48,365 nt of DNA from Methylobacter sp. (GTDB taxonomy: Bacteria; Pseudomonadota; Gammaproteobacteria; Methylococcales; Methylomonadaceae), in the NCBI GenBank assembly GCA_004299305.1, contig SCPZ01000040.1:1-48365 (forward strand), in the 5' to 3' direction. How positions within the stretch are numbered: position 1 is the first letter of the stretch; each line of letters opens with the position of its first letter. Under the pieces are notes generated by a model. It ran no database searches and was not told the origin of the DNA. It worked only from the letters and a program-made list of their open reading frames with translations. Below are positions 20,751 through 30,505 of this stretch, one piece after another. The translations under genes and the position numbers were made by a program.

Positions 20751-21021
20751 GGCTTCCAACTTAAGCTGGGACAGATAACATCCCTTCAACCTAAAAACCG
20801 CAGTTTATCCACGAAAATCACGAAAGACACTAAATAAAACAATATGTTGTATTGATTTAGTAACGCACCCTTTGGGTAACGGCCTACGGTTTGATAACCT
20901 TTTGAAATTTTTCGTGCTTTTCGTGTCGCCTAAAGCGCCTACTGTTGGTTTTCGTGGACGAAATGATTTTTCTAGGTTCAAGGGATGTTATCTGTAAAAT
21001 CGTCCCGCTTTAAATTAGAAG
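20751..21021 (+). repeat. Palindromic repeat B, copy split by a second element
   Basis: The left half (20751-20787) begins GGCTTCCAACTTAAGCTGGG. The right half (20979-21021) ends in the complementary TTAAATTAGAAG. In intact copies (30204-30286 and 39185-39264) the two halves meet at the loop. Here about 190 bases are inserted at the loop, starting TTCAACCTA and ending TAGGTTCAA. The insert carries CACGAAAATCACGAAAG and its inverted counterpart. Confidence 0.8.
20925..20948 (+). repeat. Short GTC-linked module, copy 3
   Basis: GTCGCCTAAAGCGCCTACTG followed by TTGG lies after CGTGTC within the 'ttttcgtg' repeat that splits palindrome B. It is the same subtype as the copy at 70-92. Confidence 0.6.
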
Positions 21022-21026
21022 TCCAT

Positions 21027-22838
21027 TTATTTTTTTAATGCCATCATTAGCCTATCAAACCTGAAGCTATCGACCCAATCGTTAATGGCTTGCACATGAG
21101 ACGGATAATCCTGCATGTTTTCCGTGATGCTGTGTACCGCCTCCATGTCTAATTGTTCGGCGGCGGCTTTTAGTTTAGCTTGCAAGGCTTCCGGCAATAG
21201 GCTCAAGTCAGGAGCGGGCATATTAGACAGCGGCTGTTGGTTGGCTTCATAGCAATAATCTAGGTGCAATAGCTGCCCCATGATTTGTAATAAGCGCTGT
21301 TCTTCTAAGGGTTTAGATAGTATTTCGTCACAACCGGCCGCCAGCACGCCGCGACGATCATCTTCAAAAACACTACCGGTCAGTGCCGCTATTTTGACTT
21401 TATCGCCACCGTCTAAGGCGCGAATAGCTTGGGCGGCTTGATAACCATTGACGACCGGCATCCGCATATCCAGCCATATAAAATGCGGTTTCCAGGCTTG
21501 AAAAGCCGCAATAGCTTCCTGACCGTTGCTGACCGCCTGCACTTGAAAACCGGCATTTTCTATTAAGCAAGTGATAAGTTGGCGGCTGTCGGCATCGTTT
21601 TCGGCTATTAGCACCCGCACCGGCGGCTGATTGGCCGATAGACTTAGAATCCGCCGAACGGCTTCTTTTGCGGCAGGAGGAGAAACTTCAGGCAAGGGCA
21701 AGCTGAAGCTAAAGGCGCTGCCTCGGCCTAATTGGCTGTCAACGCTGATTTCCCCGCCCATCAGGCGCACAAATTCACGGCTAATAATCAAGCCTAAGCC
21801 GCTGCCTTCGCCTTTGGCAATGCCGGTGTCCGTTTGATAAAAAGCATGAAACAAGCGTTCTTGATTGTCGGCGCTGATGCCCACGCCGGTATCGGTGATG
21901 GTAAAACCAATACGGTTATTAGCGCTTGTACTTAGTTGCAGCACGACTTCGCCGCTATCGGTGAATTTAACCGCATTGCTCAGTAAATTAATCAGGATTT
22001 GACGCAGACGACTGCCGTCGCCATAAACATAATGCGGCAGTTGTCCGTTGTACTCGACCCGAAAAACCAGGTTTTTAGCCGTAGCGCGAATACGCGTCAT
22101 CTCTTCAACTGCGTTTACGGTTTCGATGAGGTCAAAGGTCTCCTCATGTAGCGAGGCTTGACCTGCCTCAATGCGTGAAATTTCCAGCACATCATTAACT
22201 AAGGCCAGTAGATGCCGTCCGGCGCGATTGATGGCGTCGACTTCGGTTTTGTGTTGCGCGCTTAACTGGGGGTCATGGGTTAATAGTTGAGAAAAGCCTA
22301 AAATCGCATTCAAAGGCGTGCGCAGTTCGTGATTCATGTTGGATAAAAATACGCTTTTAGCCCGATTTGCCGTCTCGGCCGCATTTTTTAAACTCACTAA
22401 TTCTTGCTCGTGCGCTTGGAGTAAAGCGATGGCCCGTTCCAGTTCACGTTGGTGGCTGAATACGCGCTGGTACAGTTTGACCCGGTTTAACAATAAATTG
22501 TCATCTATCGGTTTGGTCAGGTAATCAACGGCGCCGATAGTGTAACCACGTTGAATGAATTCTTCGGACTTAAACACTGCGGTGACAAACACGATAGGTA
22601 TATGGCGGGTGTGCTCGGTCATTTGCAGATGCCTGGCGGTTTCAAAGCCGTCCATAATCGGCATCTGCACATCCAGCAGGATCAAGTCTACTTGCCGTTC
22701 GATAGTTTGGATTAGGGCGGCTTCACCGGAGTCTGCTTCGATAATTTCGCAATGGGGTAGATTGTGCAATAGGGCGCGTAAGGTAAAGCGGTTATTGGCA
22801 TTGTCATCGACAACCAATATGACAAATTTTTCAGACAC
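21027..22838 (-). CDS. Soluble hybrid histidine kinase REC-HisKA-HATPase-REC
   Basis: This 604-residue protein lacks membrane segments. It has an N-terminal receiver (D56 in [13 protein letters not shown]), a coiled linker, HisKA with H170 in [10 protein letters not shown] (Asn instead of the usual Ser), HATPase ([12 protein letters not shown]), a second receiver (D457 in [13 protein letters not shown]) and the helical tail. I prefer the GTG at 22838, which overlaps the stop of the CheB-CheR gene and has AGG 8 bases upstream. A TTG at 22892 would extend about 60 bases into that gene. It is the last gene of a four-gene operon and probably receives phosphate from the 1392-residue kinase. Confidence 0.9.
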   Translation of the reverse strand: MSEKFVILVVDDNANNRFTLRALLHNLPHCEIIEADSGEAALIQTIERQVDLILLDVQMPIMDGFETARHLQMTEHTRHIPIVFVTAVFKSEEFIQRGYTIGAVDYLTKPIDDNLLLNRVKLYQRVFSHQRELERAIALLQAHEQELVSLKNAAETANRAKSVFLSNMNHELRTPLNAILGFSQLLTHDPQLSAQHKTEVDAINRAGRHLLALVNDVLEISRIEAGQASLHEETFDLIETVNAVEEMTRIRATAKNLVFRVEYNGQLPHYVYGDGSRLRQILINLLSNAVKFTDSGEVVLQLSTSANNRIGFTITDTGVGISADNQERLFHAFYQTDTGIAKGEGSGLGLIISREFVRLMGGEISVDSQLGRGSAFSFSLPLPEVSPPAAKEAVRRILSLSANQPPVRVLIAENDADSRQLITCLIENAGFQVQAVSNGQEAIAAFQAWKPHFIWLDMRMPVVNGYQAAQAIRALDGGDKVKIAALTGSVFEDDRRGVLAAGCDEILSKPLEEQRLLQIMGQLLHLDYCYEANQQPLSNMPAPDLSLLPEALQAKLKAAAEQLDMEAVHSITENMQDYPSHVQAINDWVDSFRFDRLMMALKK

Positions 22839-24543
22839 GGTTGATACCTGGTTGCAATTTATAGAGGTGGCTGCCGCTACGGTAAGGGACAAAACCGGCA
22901 GTGCGGGCGGCGCTTTGTACGCCGTCTTGCGGGCCTAACAGTAAAAAGCCGTCGCTATGTAAGGAGTTGGCAAAACAGCGTAACACTTTTTGCTGGGTCG
23001 GTGCATCGAAGTAGATCAGCACATTGCGGCATACGATCAATTCAAACTCATTAAACACCCCATCCTGGGCCAGTGAGTGACAATGAAAAGAGACCCGTTC
23101 GTCTGACTGAACTGCCATTTTGAAAAAATGGCCATAGGATTTTAGATAAGCATCAAATTCGCCGAAGCCACCGGCGGCTAGGTAGTTAAGGCGATTGCTT
23201 GCCAAGTCTTTAATCGGGAACAGCTGCATTTTAGCCAGTTCTAATAAATAGGGATTAATGTCGGTGGCAAAAATACGGCTCTTTTTCAGCAAGCCCAGTT
23301 CGTTCAGGAATATTGCCAATGAATAAGCCTCTTCGCCGGTGGAGCAGCCGGCCGACCAGACTTTAATCAGCGGGAAACTGGCTAAATAGGGGAAAATTTC
23401 TTCCCGTAACAGGCGAAATTGCTCAGGATGGCGAAAAAAACCGCTAACACTGACCGACATCTCTACTATTAAGCGTTGAAAAAATTTAGGATTGCCTAAC
23501 ACCAGACGCTGAAAATCGCAAAAACTGCCGACACCGAAGCTGATCATCATAGCCTTAATACGCCGTTCCAGGCTGTCATGTTGATAACCCAGTAAATCAT
23601 AGCCGTAGTCCGCTTTAATCGCTTTCAGGAAGAGTTGTTGCAGAAAGCCGACCGGTGCGGCTTCGCTACCGCTAATGGCTGCTGCAACAATACTGGCAAT
23701 GGCGGTACAACTGAGAACATGGTCAAAATGACCGGCTTGGCGTGCGAGCCTGGGCAGTACGCCGGCATCCTGGCATTCGCCGCTATTTTCAACGATGACA
23801 CAGGCGCCTGCGGCTTTAAGGGCGGCACAACCGGCAATGCCGTCTTGGCCGTAACCGCAGAGTAAAACAGCTAAGGCCTTATTGCCGTATTCACCCGCTA
23901 TCGATTCAAACAATACATCGATGGAAGGGCGGGCAAATTGAATTTTACGATCACGGGTTAAATAGACCAGTCCATGAGCGACGCGCAGGTGATGCGCAGG
24001 CGGTGCGATGTAAATCGTTCCGCTTTCTACCGGCATCAGGTTCTGCGGCATCACTACCCGATAATGGGTCACGACTTTAAGCAATTTATCCAGCAAATTA
24101 GTTTGATCTTCACGGATATGTTGGGCGATAAAGATGGCCGCCTCGGCCTCCGGCAGGCAACTGACGATATGCAGGATTTTGTCCAAACTTTGAGCAGAAC
24201 CGGCCAAGGCCACGGCTTTGCATTCAGGCAACGGGACTTGCAATGCTTGGTTGGTCACTTTGTTGTAGGGTAAATTCAGGCGGGCTAGGGCATGTGCCAA
24301 TAAATCCCGGTAAACGATTGTTTTAACGGTTAATCCTGTCGCTAACAACTCGGCAATAGCGATAATAATTTCGGAAGGCAACAGCTCTGCATCGTAAAAA
24401 TACAACTCCAACACGTTGTTGTCCGGCGCGCTTGCCGCCTGTTTCAGGATGGCTAACAATTGCGCCCGTTCGCCGGATTGTTCCAGTTGTCCCAGTACCG
24501 TTACTTTTCGCAGCTTATCCGTGTCTTGAAGGGTAATGCTCAT
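22831..24543 (-). CDS. CheB-CheR fusion with an unusual N-terminal domain
   Basis: This 570-residue protein joins a CheB methylesterase to a CheR methyltransferase. The CheB part (about 108-305) keeps the catalytic triad: S116 in AGSAQS, H142 in IAQHI and D234 in GYGQDG. The CheR part (about 310-565) has the SAM-binding [12 protein letters not shown] motif and VCRNVLIYF. Residues 1-100 are not a receiver; [26 protein letters not shown] looks STAS-like, though this is uncertain. Start and stop are coupled: the ATG at 24543 shares a base with the upstream kinase stop (TGATG). No CheA or chemoreceptor is near, so its substrate is open; modification of the adjacent sensor kinase is an idea, not shown. 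Confidence 0.88.
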   Translation of the reverse strand: MSITLQDTDKLRKVTVLGQLEQSGERAQLLAILKQAASAPDNNVLELYFYDAELLPSEIIIAIAELLATGLTVKTIVYRDLLAHALARLNLPYNKVTNQALQVPLPECKAVALAGSAQSLDKILHIVSCLPEAEAAIFIAQHIREDQTNLLDKLLKVVTHYRVVMPQNLMPVESGTIYIAPPAHHLRVAHGLVYLTRDRKIQFARPSIDVLFESIAGEYGNKALAVLLCGYGQDGIAGCAALKAAGACVIVENSGECQDAGVLPRLARQAGHFDHVLSCTAIASIVAAAISGSEAAPVGFLQQLFLKAIKADYGYDLLGYQHDSLERRIKAMMISFGVGSFCDFQRLVLGNPKFFQRLIVEMSVSVSGFFRHPEQFRLLREEIFPYLASFPLIKVWSAGCSTGEEAYSLAIFLNELGLLKKSRIFATDINPYLLELAKMQLFPIKDLASNRLNYLAAGGFGEFDAYLKSYGHFFKMAVQSDERVSFHCHSLAQDGVFNEFELIVCRNVLIYFDAPTQQKVLRCFANSLHSDGFLLLGPQDGVQSAARTAGFVPYRSGSHLYKLQPGINRV

Positions 24544-27500
24544 CAATGCCGACCTGCACACCAGAGTGTAGCCTTGTTGACTAAAACATCGTAATCGACC
24601 GGTTTGGCCAAATAATCATCGGCGCCGGTGGCTAAGGCTTTTTCTCGGTCAGCGTTTAAGGCTTTGGCCGTTAGTGCCACGACCGGTATTTTTGCCAGCG
24701 CCGGATTGTTACGTAAGGCGGTAAGGGTTTGATAGCCGTCCATTTCCGGCATCATAATATCCAGGAAGATCATATCAACGGTTTGTTTTTGTAAAAACGC
24801 CAGCGCTTTCTTGCCGTTTAAAGCGCCGCTGACTTGCGCGCCTTCTTTCTCTAAAGCGGCGGTAATCACGAATAAATTCCGCGCATCGTCGTCAACGATC
24901 AAAATATGCCGTCCGTGCAAACGCTTGCCGTCATTATGATCGTTAACCGCAATGGAACTGGGAAGGTCCGGGCTGTGCGAGGCTTTGACCAAAAAACGCT
25001 CAATATTTTCCAGTAAACGCTGCTCCGATTGCGCGGTTTTGATGATAATGCTATCCGAATACTGGTGCATAAGAGATTCGTCTTCATCACTCAAAGACTG
25101 TTGGCCATAAAATACAATGCTCAGGTTCGCGTCGATTTGGCGCAGTCTTTTTGCCGTTTCCAATGCCTGGGTGACGGCCTGGGCGCCTAAATCGATAATG
25201 GCTAAACAGCAGGAATGCCCGGACAGCAGGCTTTCCATATCCGCAGCGGCGTTGGTTTTCAGTACGGCAGCAACTTGGGGACCGACGATATTGCTAACTT
25301 GCTCGGCGCTGATACTGCCGTTTTCGACCACTAAAATCGTTTGCGTGGCGACGGTTTTGCGGATAAAGGCCAGCAATTCGGCTTCCGCGTTACTGATCTG
25401 CTGAACATCGACCGGTTTTTGCAAATAGCCGAGTGAGCCCTCCTGAATTAAGGCGGCATCTTTTTCGCGGGCCGATACCACATAGACTGGAATGTCCTCC
25501 AACTCGGTTTGGGTTTTTAGTTCATGCAGCACCGCAGTGCCGTCTATGTCGGGCAGGCCTAAGTCCAATAAAATACCGTTGGGCCGGTAACGCCGCGCCA
25601 ATGCTAGGCCTTCATTGCCGCTCAGCGCCAGCAGGGTTTTATAACCCAGCTTGCGATTGATTTCTAACAGGGCCTGACAAAACAAAGGGTCATCGTCTAT
25701 CAGTAAAACCACCGAATCTTGCGGGCTCAATTGTTCACGGTCATCTGCTATTGCCGGGGTATCGAGCGGCTTTTCGCTACGTTCGGGCGAAGCTAAACGA
25801 GTGATGGGGGGCATAGGGGAGGGCGGTGTTAGCTGTAGGGTCTCAGGCAACAACAACGAAAACTCACTGCCTTGCCCGACTATGCTGTTTAATTCGATAG
25901 TGCCGCCTAATAATTGGGCAAAGCGCAAGCTGATTGAAAGCCCTAAGCCGGTGCCGCCAAATTGGCGTGAAATGGAGCCGTCCGCTTGCTGAAATGCTTC
26001 AAAAATCACTTTGCGCTTTTCTTCGGCAATGCCGATGCCGGTATCTTTGACACTGATTTTAATCGGCAAGTGCGTATGGCTGCGACGCTCTATGGACATC
26101 GTGATGCTGCCGGTTTTGGTGAATTTGAAGGCATTGGACAATAAATTGCGCAGGATTTGCGATAGCCGATTCATATCGCTGACAAACTCGCCGCGTAGTT
26201 TATCCTGTACCTTAAATTCAAGGTTTTTTTCCTTAGCCGCCTGTTCAAACAGCGCATACAGTTCCGCCAATAAGTCTTTACTGGCTACGGCGCCGACATG
26301 CAGCTCCATCCTGCCCGCTTCAATTTTGGACAAGTCGAGCACGTCGTTAATCAAGCGCAACAGCTCTTGACCGGCATTATGAATAATCTCGGCATGACGG
26401 ACTTCGTTCTCACTGAGGTGTTTTTCGCTGTTGCCGAGCATCATTTTCGACAGCAAAATAATCGAATTTAACGGGGTCCGCAGCTCATGCGACATGTTGG
26501 ACAAAAATTCCGATTTGTACTGGCTCGATAATTCCAACTGTTTAGCACGACTATCAAGCTCCTGTTGCGATTCCACTAAACGGCGGTTTTGCAGCTCCAT
26601 TTGTTGTTGCGTTTCTTCCATTTGGGCGTTGCTTTGGCGCAATTCTTCGGTTTGTTGCTGCAATTGCTGTTGCTGTTCTTCCATTTGCGCATTGGCTTGT
26701 TGTAACTCTTCGGTTTGTATTTGCAATTGTTGTTGCTGTTCCTCCATTTGAGCATTGGTTTCTTGCAAGCGCTTGCTTTGCGCTTGCGATTCAGCGGCCG
26801 AGCGCTCGGCGATGACTAATAATTCTTGAATCCGGCTCTGTTGTTGGCTGGTATACAGGAACGTTGCAACAATATCGGTTGCCGCTTGTAGATAAGCGCG
26901 TTGACCGTCGCTTAAAGGGTCGATAGTCGCTACCTCTATAACGCCGTGTAATTCTCCTTCCCGTAGCAGCGGCCAAGTATAAGTATAATGGGGTGCTTTG
27001 CTGAGGGTGCCTGTGACTATCGGTAAGCTTTGCGTCGCTAATGTGCTTTCCAAATGCAGGGCAATCGGCTTTTTCTCGCGCGCCACCTGTCCTATTGCGC
27101 CCTCGCCGAGCTTTACCGTAGCGCCTAAATGTTCCCGTTCATGGTGCATGTAGCTGCCCAATAGCAGTAGGTTTTGCGTTTTGTCATCCCAGGCATAAAA
27201 CACCCCGCGTCCGGCGGTTAAATAATGTCCTATTTGGGTAATGGCGGTATCGGCCAACGCTTGTGGGCTCATGGCGCTGGTCAGCAACTTGGACAGTTGA
27301 GCCAAGCCCTCATTATGCCAGTTGCGTAACTCTTCGCCGTTGCGGTTAAGGCGCAACATTGCGGTCATATTGTTAATCGCACGGCTTAGCCGGTCTTCAT
27401 CGGAGAGCGGTTCAAGCGTATCGCTAAAATTACCTTCCGCAATTCCATCTACTTGCCGCGTCAAAGAGCGAATATTGCTTACCAGCTGTTCACACGAGCT

Positions 27501-28721
27501 TAGCATTTGATGGATGTCGTCTTCAGCCGGGTAAAATAAGGTTTCGGACTGGGCGGCGCCTAGGCTTAAGCGTTGTAATTGCCGGGTTACAAACTGCAAA
27601 GGCCGGACAATTTGAGCAAGCATATAGCGGTTGGCCGTTATTACCAGTAGCACTATGCCGATAAACAACAGCGTAAAGAAGCTGATAAAGTTATTTAACT
27701 CGGCTAAAGCGGCTTTTTCCCCTGTCACCCCCACCAACAACCAATAACTATCGCGTTTTTCCAGGTCAGGATAAATCGGGCGATAAGCGATAATATCGGT
27801 TTTGGTGTTGATAATTCCAGACCCGTTACGCTGTAACATGTTTGCTAAAACATCAGGGTAATCCTGTTCAAAAGAAGCGCCATGTCCTAATAAATTACCA
27901 AACATTTTGTCGCTATCGGGATGATAGAGAAATTGCCCTTGTTGGTCGATTAAGTAATAAACCCGTGCTTGGTTATTTTTATTGGCGGTACGGATAAATT
28001 CAAAAAACCTGCTTGCTATCATATTGTAAACAATCATGCCGTAGCGCCCTCCATTCTCCGCAATTAGCGGCCTGGCAAAACGCACAATAGGAACGAGCGG
28101 GCGTTCGATAATATCTTGTTCTCTATTAAGATCCATCGGGGAAACATAAACATCGGTATATCTGTTGATTTTTTGCGTTGCTTTGAAATACTCGGATTCC
28201 GATTGATTGCGCAATTCTATTGTTCCCATAATTCGGGTATCAACTTGATTTACGCTATCACGACGTACACCGAGTCGTTCTTGTCCTTGATTATCGAGCC
28301 AACGAATTTTATAAATATAATCATAGGCGCTACTAAAGTTGCGCCAGGTATCGGTGGTGATAGCTTGCCAATAGGCCATTTGCTTTTCATCGCCTATTTC
28401 GTACCAATAAGCATAATGGTGCAGTGCGTAATAATCATTTAAAAAATGTAAATCGTTAGTGCCGACTATCAAATAATCCTGGATTTTAATAGCCACTTCC
28501 GAGGTGGAACTTTCAAGTAAATCGGTGGCGCGGCTACGATAGGCATGGCTTGCATGTTGATAACCGTAAAAACCGATAAGCACTACCGAAAACAACGTAA
28601 CGCCGTACAGCAATAACGATAATTTGCCGCGAAAGCTTAAGTTTTGCCACGAGAATCGCTTTAATTTGAATGCCGGTTTTATCGGCGAGTCTGGGGGATT
28701 TTCTTGTGACAGTGCAGTCAT
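24543..28721 (-). CDS. Large hybrid histidine kinase: dCache-like-HAMP-GAF-HisKA-HATPase-three receivers
   Basis: This is a 1392-residue membrane kinase. TM1 (about 36-52) and TM2 (about 347-366) frame a periplasmic domain of about 290 residues with dCache-like features (RYGMIVYNMIASRFFE, YYLIDQQGQFLYHPD). HAMP segments follow, then a GAF domain (about 480-640). A Gln/Glu-rich coiled coil (650-735) has tandem EELQQANAQMEEQQQQLQ units. HisKA (H745), HATPase (GTGLGLSISLRF), receiver 1 (D1053), a degenerate receiver-like domain starting ILVVENG (acidic pair lost) and receiver 3 (D1321) complete it. Its partners are a periplasmic repeat protein 5 bases upstream and the CheB-CheR fusion immediately downstream. 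The direct tandem repeats in the coiled coil could vary in number. Confidence 0.93.
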   Translation of the reverse strand: MTALSQENPPDSPIKPAFKLKRFSWQNLSFRGKLSLLLYGVTLFSVVLIGFYGYQHASHAYRSRATDLLESSTSEVAIKIQDYLIVGTNDLHFLNDYYALHHYAYWYEIGDEKQMAYWQAITTDTWRNFSSAYDYIYKIRWLDNQGQERLGVRRDSVNQVDTRIMGTIELRNQSESEYFKATQKINRYTDVYVSPMDLNREQDIIERPLVPIVRFARPLIAENGGRYGMIVYNMIASRFFEFIRTANKNNQARVYYLIDQQGQFLYHPDSDKMFGNLLGHGASFEQDYPDVLANMLQRNGSGIINTKTDIIAYRPIYPDLEKRDSYWLLVGVTGEKAALAELNNFISFFTLLFIGIVLLVITANRYMLAQIVRPLQFVTRQLQRLSLGAAQSETLFYPAEDDIHQMLSSCEQLVSNIRSLTRQVDGIAEGNFSDTLEPLSDEDRLSRAINNMTAMLRLNRNGEELRNWHNEGLAQLSKLLTSAMSPQALADTAITQIGHYLTAGRGVFYAWDDKTQNLLLLGSYMHHEREHLGATVKLGEGAIGQVAREKKPIALHLESTLATQSLPIVTGTLSKAPHYTYTWPLLREGELHGVIEVATIDPLSDGQRAYLQAATDIVATFLYTSQQQSRIQELLVIAERSAAESQAQSKRLQETNAQMEEQQQQLQIQTEELQQANAQMEEQQQQLQQQTEELRQSNAQMEETQQQMELQNRRLVESQQELDSRAKQLELSSQYKSEFLSNMSHELRTPLNSIILLSKMMLGNSEKHLSENEVRHAEIIHNAGQELLRLINDVLDLSKIEAGRMELHVGAVASKDLLAELYALFEQAAKEKNLEFKVQDKLRGEFVSDMNRLSQILRNLLSNAFKFTKTGSITMSIERRSHTHLPIKISVKDTGIGIAEEKRKVIFEAFQQADGSISRQFGGTGLGLSISLRFAQLLGGTIELNSIVGQGSEFSLLLPETLQLTPPSPMPPITRLASPERSEKPLDTPAIADDREQLSPQDSVVLLIDDDPLFCQALLEINRKLGYKTLLALSGNEGLALARRYRPNGILLDLGLPDIDGTAVLHELKTQTELEDIPVYVVSAREKDAALIQEGSLGYLQKPVDVQQISNAEAELLAFIRKTVATQTILVVENGSISAEQVSNIVGPQVAAVLKTNAAADMESLLSGHSCCLAIIDLGAQAVTQALETAKRLRQIDANLSIVFYGQQSLSDEDESLMHQYSDSIIIKTAQSEQRLLENIERFLVKASHSPDLPSSIAVNDHNDGKRLHGRHILIVDDDARNLFVITAALEKEGAQVSGALNGKKALAFLQKQTVDMIFLDIMMPEMDGYQTLTALRNNPALAKIPVVALTAKALNADREKALATGADDYLAKPVDYDVLVNKATLWCAGRH

Positions 28722-28726
28722 GGCAA

Positions 28727-29656
28727 CTATTCCTGACGTAGGTTAAGCAGATGGAGTTTATTGGCAATATAGCCCAAAACCTGGGTGACATCCGCAGGTT
28801 TTTTGTCTTCATAATGTTGGGCTACCGGGGTAATGACATGTTTTAACCCAAGTTTTGCTTTGACTGTTTGTAGTTCGGCAAGCAACAAGGCAATGAGATT
28901 AAACACATCTTGCGGCTTGGCATCTTGCCTGGCAGGATAAAACTCATCCAAGTTCACAGGCTCAAGTCCTGCCTGTAACTGTAGTTTTTGAATCTCATGC
29001 AGCACTGTAAATCCCGCATCCAACGAATCGGCAGGGCTAGCGTTTGCCGACTTAGTCGGCGGCAAGGCCGTGTCCATTACCCCTTGCATTTGCAATAACA
29101 TGGAAACATCGTCATTTAAACGCATGGCTTCAGCATAAACATAAGCCGGGGTAATCTGTCCGCCGATTAACACGCTCCAAAGCGCCGAAATTTGATTAAG
29201 TTTATTAAACACATCAACGGGTTGTTTGCCGGTTATTACTGGGGTCGGCGGAGTTGGTATGGTAATATTTAGTGCCTGCTCAACAATTTTTATTTCGTTC
29301 AAAATCCGCAAGCACTGCGCCCAGTTATAAAACGGCGTTAAATTAAGGATCGGTTCAAGAGCAACAGGACGTATCGCAGGCAGTTTTTTTTGCTCGCGAA
29401 ATAAGGTTATTTTGGTCAACACCATATAGGTTTTCGCCCAACTATGTCGCGGTGATAATTCGGTTCTTACCGGCTTCGGCGCCTCGGCAGTTTCGGTTAT
29501 GCCCAGTTGATGCTGGAGTGCCAATGTTTCTTGTTCAATGCGTAAAGCTTGGGCGTAAACATCGGACGGGGTGATTTCTGCCGCATAGCAGTTAATATTG
29601 GCATTAGCGATACAGAGCAACAATGCTAAAGCTAAGAGGGGGATTAGTTTTGACAT
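28727..29656 (-). CDS. Exported helical-repeat protein of unknown function
   Basis: This 309-residue protein has a signal peptide (MSKLIPLLALALLLCIANANINCYAA). The mature part is built from about eight related helical units of 25-45 residues. They typically start with a Pro followed by a D/Y-V-Y/F pattern and run into a helix: TPSDVYAQALRIEQET, TPFYNWAQCLRILNE, QPVDVFNKLNQI, TPAYVYAEAMRLNDD, KPQDVFNLIALL, KPADVTQVLGYI. No catalytic motif is seen and I do not recognise the family. It is encoded 5 bases before a kinase with a large periplasmic domain, so a periplasmic adaptor or ligand-presenting protein for that sensor is the simplest guess. Confidence 0.75.
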   Translation of the reverse strand: MSKLIPLLALALLLCIANANINCYAAEITPSDVYAQALRIEQETLALQHQLGITETAEAPKPVRTELSPRHSWAKTYMVLTKITLFREQKKLPAIRPVALEPILNLTPFYNWAQCLRILNEIKIVEQALNITIPTPPTPVITGKQPVDVFNKLNQISALWSVLIGGQITPAYVYAEAMRLNDDVSMLLQMQGVMDTALPPTKSANASPADSLDAGFTVLHEIQKLQLQAGLEPVNLDEFYPARQDAKPQDVFNLIALLLAELQTVKAKLGLKHVITPVAQHYEDKKPADVTQVLGYIANKLHLLNLRQE

Positions 29657-29693
29657 GGCAATCTCAATGGGTGGTGGTTATCAAATGACATTT

Positions 29694-29875
29694 GTAACTA
29701 TTCAGCACATAGAAAAATGGAACACGGACGCCAAAAGTAGGCGCCTCTAGGCGACATGGATAGGATTAATTTACACGGATTTTCAGTTCGCCCCAGTTTG
29801 TTTGAACTCTTAAATCAGTGTTTATCCGTTTAATCGGTGTCATCCGTGTTCTATTGTGCATACGCTGAATAGTTA
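29694..29875 (+). repeat. GTAACTATTCAGC-ended element with 'cacggat' interior
   Basis: The element begins GTAACTATTCAGC and ends GCTGAATAGTTAC, its reverse complement. It contains a 'cacggat' repeat and a short GTC module (29731-29755). Ends and interior match the composite repeat at 18977-19371, without the repeat A copy. Confidence 0.75.
29731..29755 (-). repeat. Short GTC-linked module, copy 4
   Basis: CCAAAAGTAGGCGCCTCTAG followed by GCGAC is the reverse complement of the copy at 19110-19134. On the minus strand it again follows GTC inside a 'cacggat' repeat. Confidence 0.65.
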
Positions 29876-29935
29876 CTGACATTTTAGCGTTGACCGATTT
29901 TGCGAATTCAAGTCAGGTTAATCCTAAAAAAACAG

Positions 29936-30203
29936 TTAGCCACGAATTTACACAGATAAACGCTGATAAAATGTTTTGTTACCCGAGGTTAGCGCTTCAC
30001 CAAAAGGGTATCGCAAAGAATTGATGTAAGCTGTTGTTCATCCGTCGCTCAACTGCGTTAGCTTTAATTAAACCAGATTGTCCCGGAAATGGCTATTTTT
30101 GAGGATTTATTTGTCCGTAGTAAAGGCAAGATAATCGCTTGTTGAGCTGTGTCGGATTTATCCATGATTTTTTGACGTATGATATTGCCCTGAATAGAAA
30201 AAA
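29936..30203. other. Gene-free gap with a partial 'cacgaat...acagataa' repeat
   Basis: AGCCACGAATTTACACAGATAA at about 29938-29960 resembles the repeat edges at 31603-31640 and 31838-31886. I see no gene, RNA or strong promoter in the rest of this stretch. Confidence 0.45.
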
Positions 30204-30286
30204 CGGCTTCCAACTTAAGCTGGGACAGATAACATCCCTTCAAGGGATGTTATCTGTAAAATCGTCCTGCGTTACATTGGAAGCCG
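30204..30286 (+). repeat. Palindromic repeat B, intact copy
   Basis: This is an 83-base near-perfect palindrome from CGGCTTCCAACTTAAGC to ATTGGAAGCCG. The centre is ACATCCCTTCAAGGGATGT, and the element is flanked by A-runs on both sides. It could fold into a long hairpin. Related copies are at 20751-21021 (split) and 39185-39264. The remaining gap up to 30505 shows nothing further. Confidence 0.85.
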
Positions 30287-30505
30287 AAAAAACGAGACCT
30301 TATGGAGTAAGGCATACTGTTTTTGCAATTCAATATCATTTTGTATTTATCGGTAAATATTGTTGAAAGGTGATGTTGGCGATGGTAATTTGCTAAGGAA
30401 TGGGGGGCAAATAATCATTCGCTGTTAGCTGATGGTTATTTGGTGTAGGGGGAATGAAACGCGGTGTGTTATTTTTTATAGCAAAAAATTAGGTTAATAG
30501 AAATT

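Noticed and set aside
22839-22892. TTG start for the REC-HK-REC kinase inside the CheB-CheR gene
   Set aside because: The added residues are not receiver-like, and the GTG at 22838 has a better-placed ribosome binding site.
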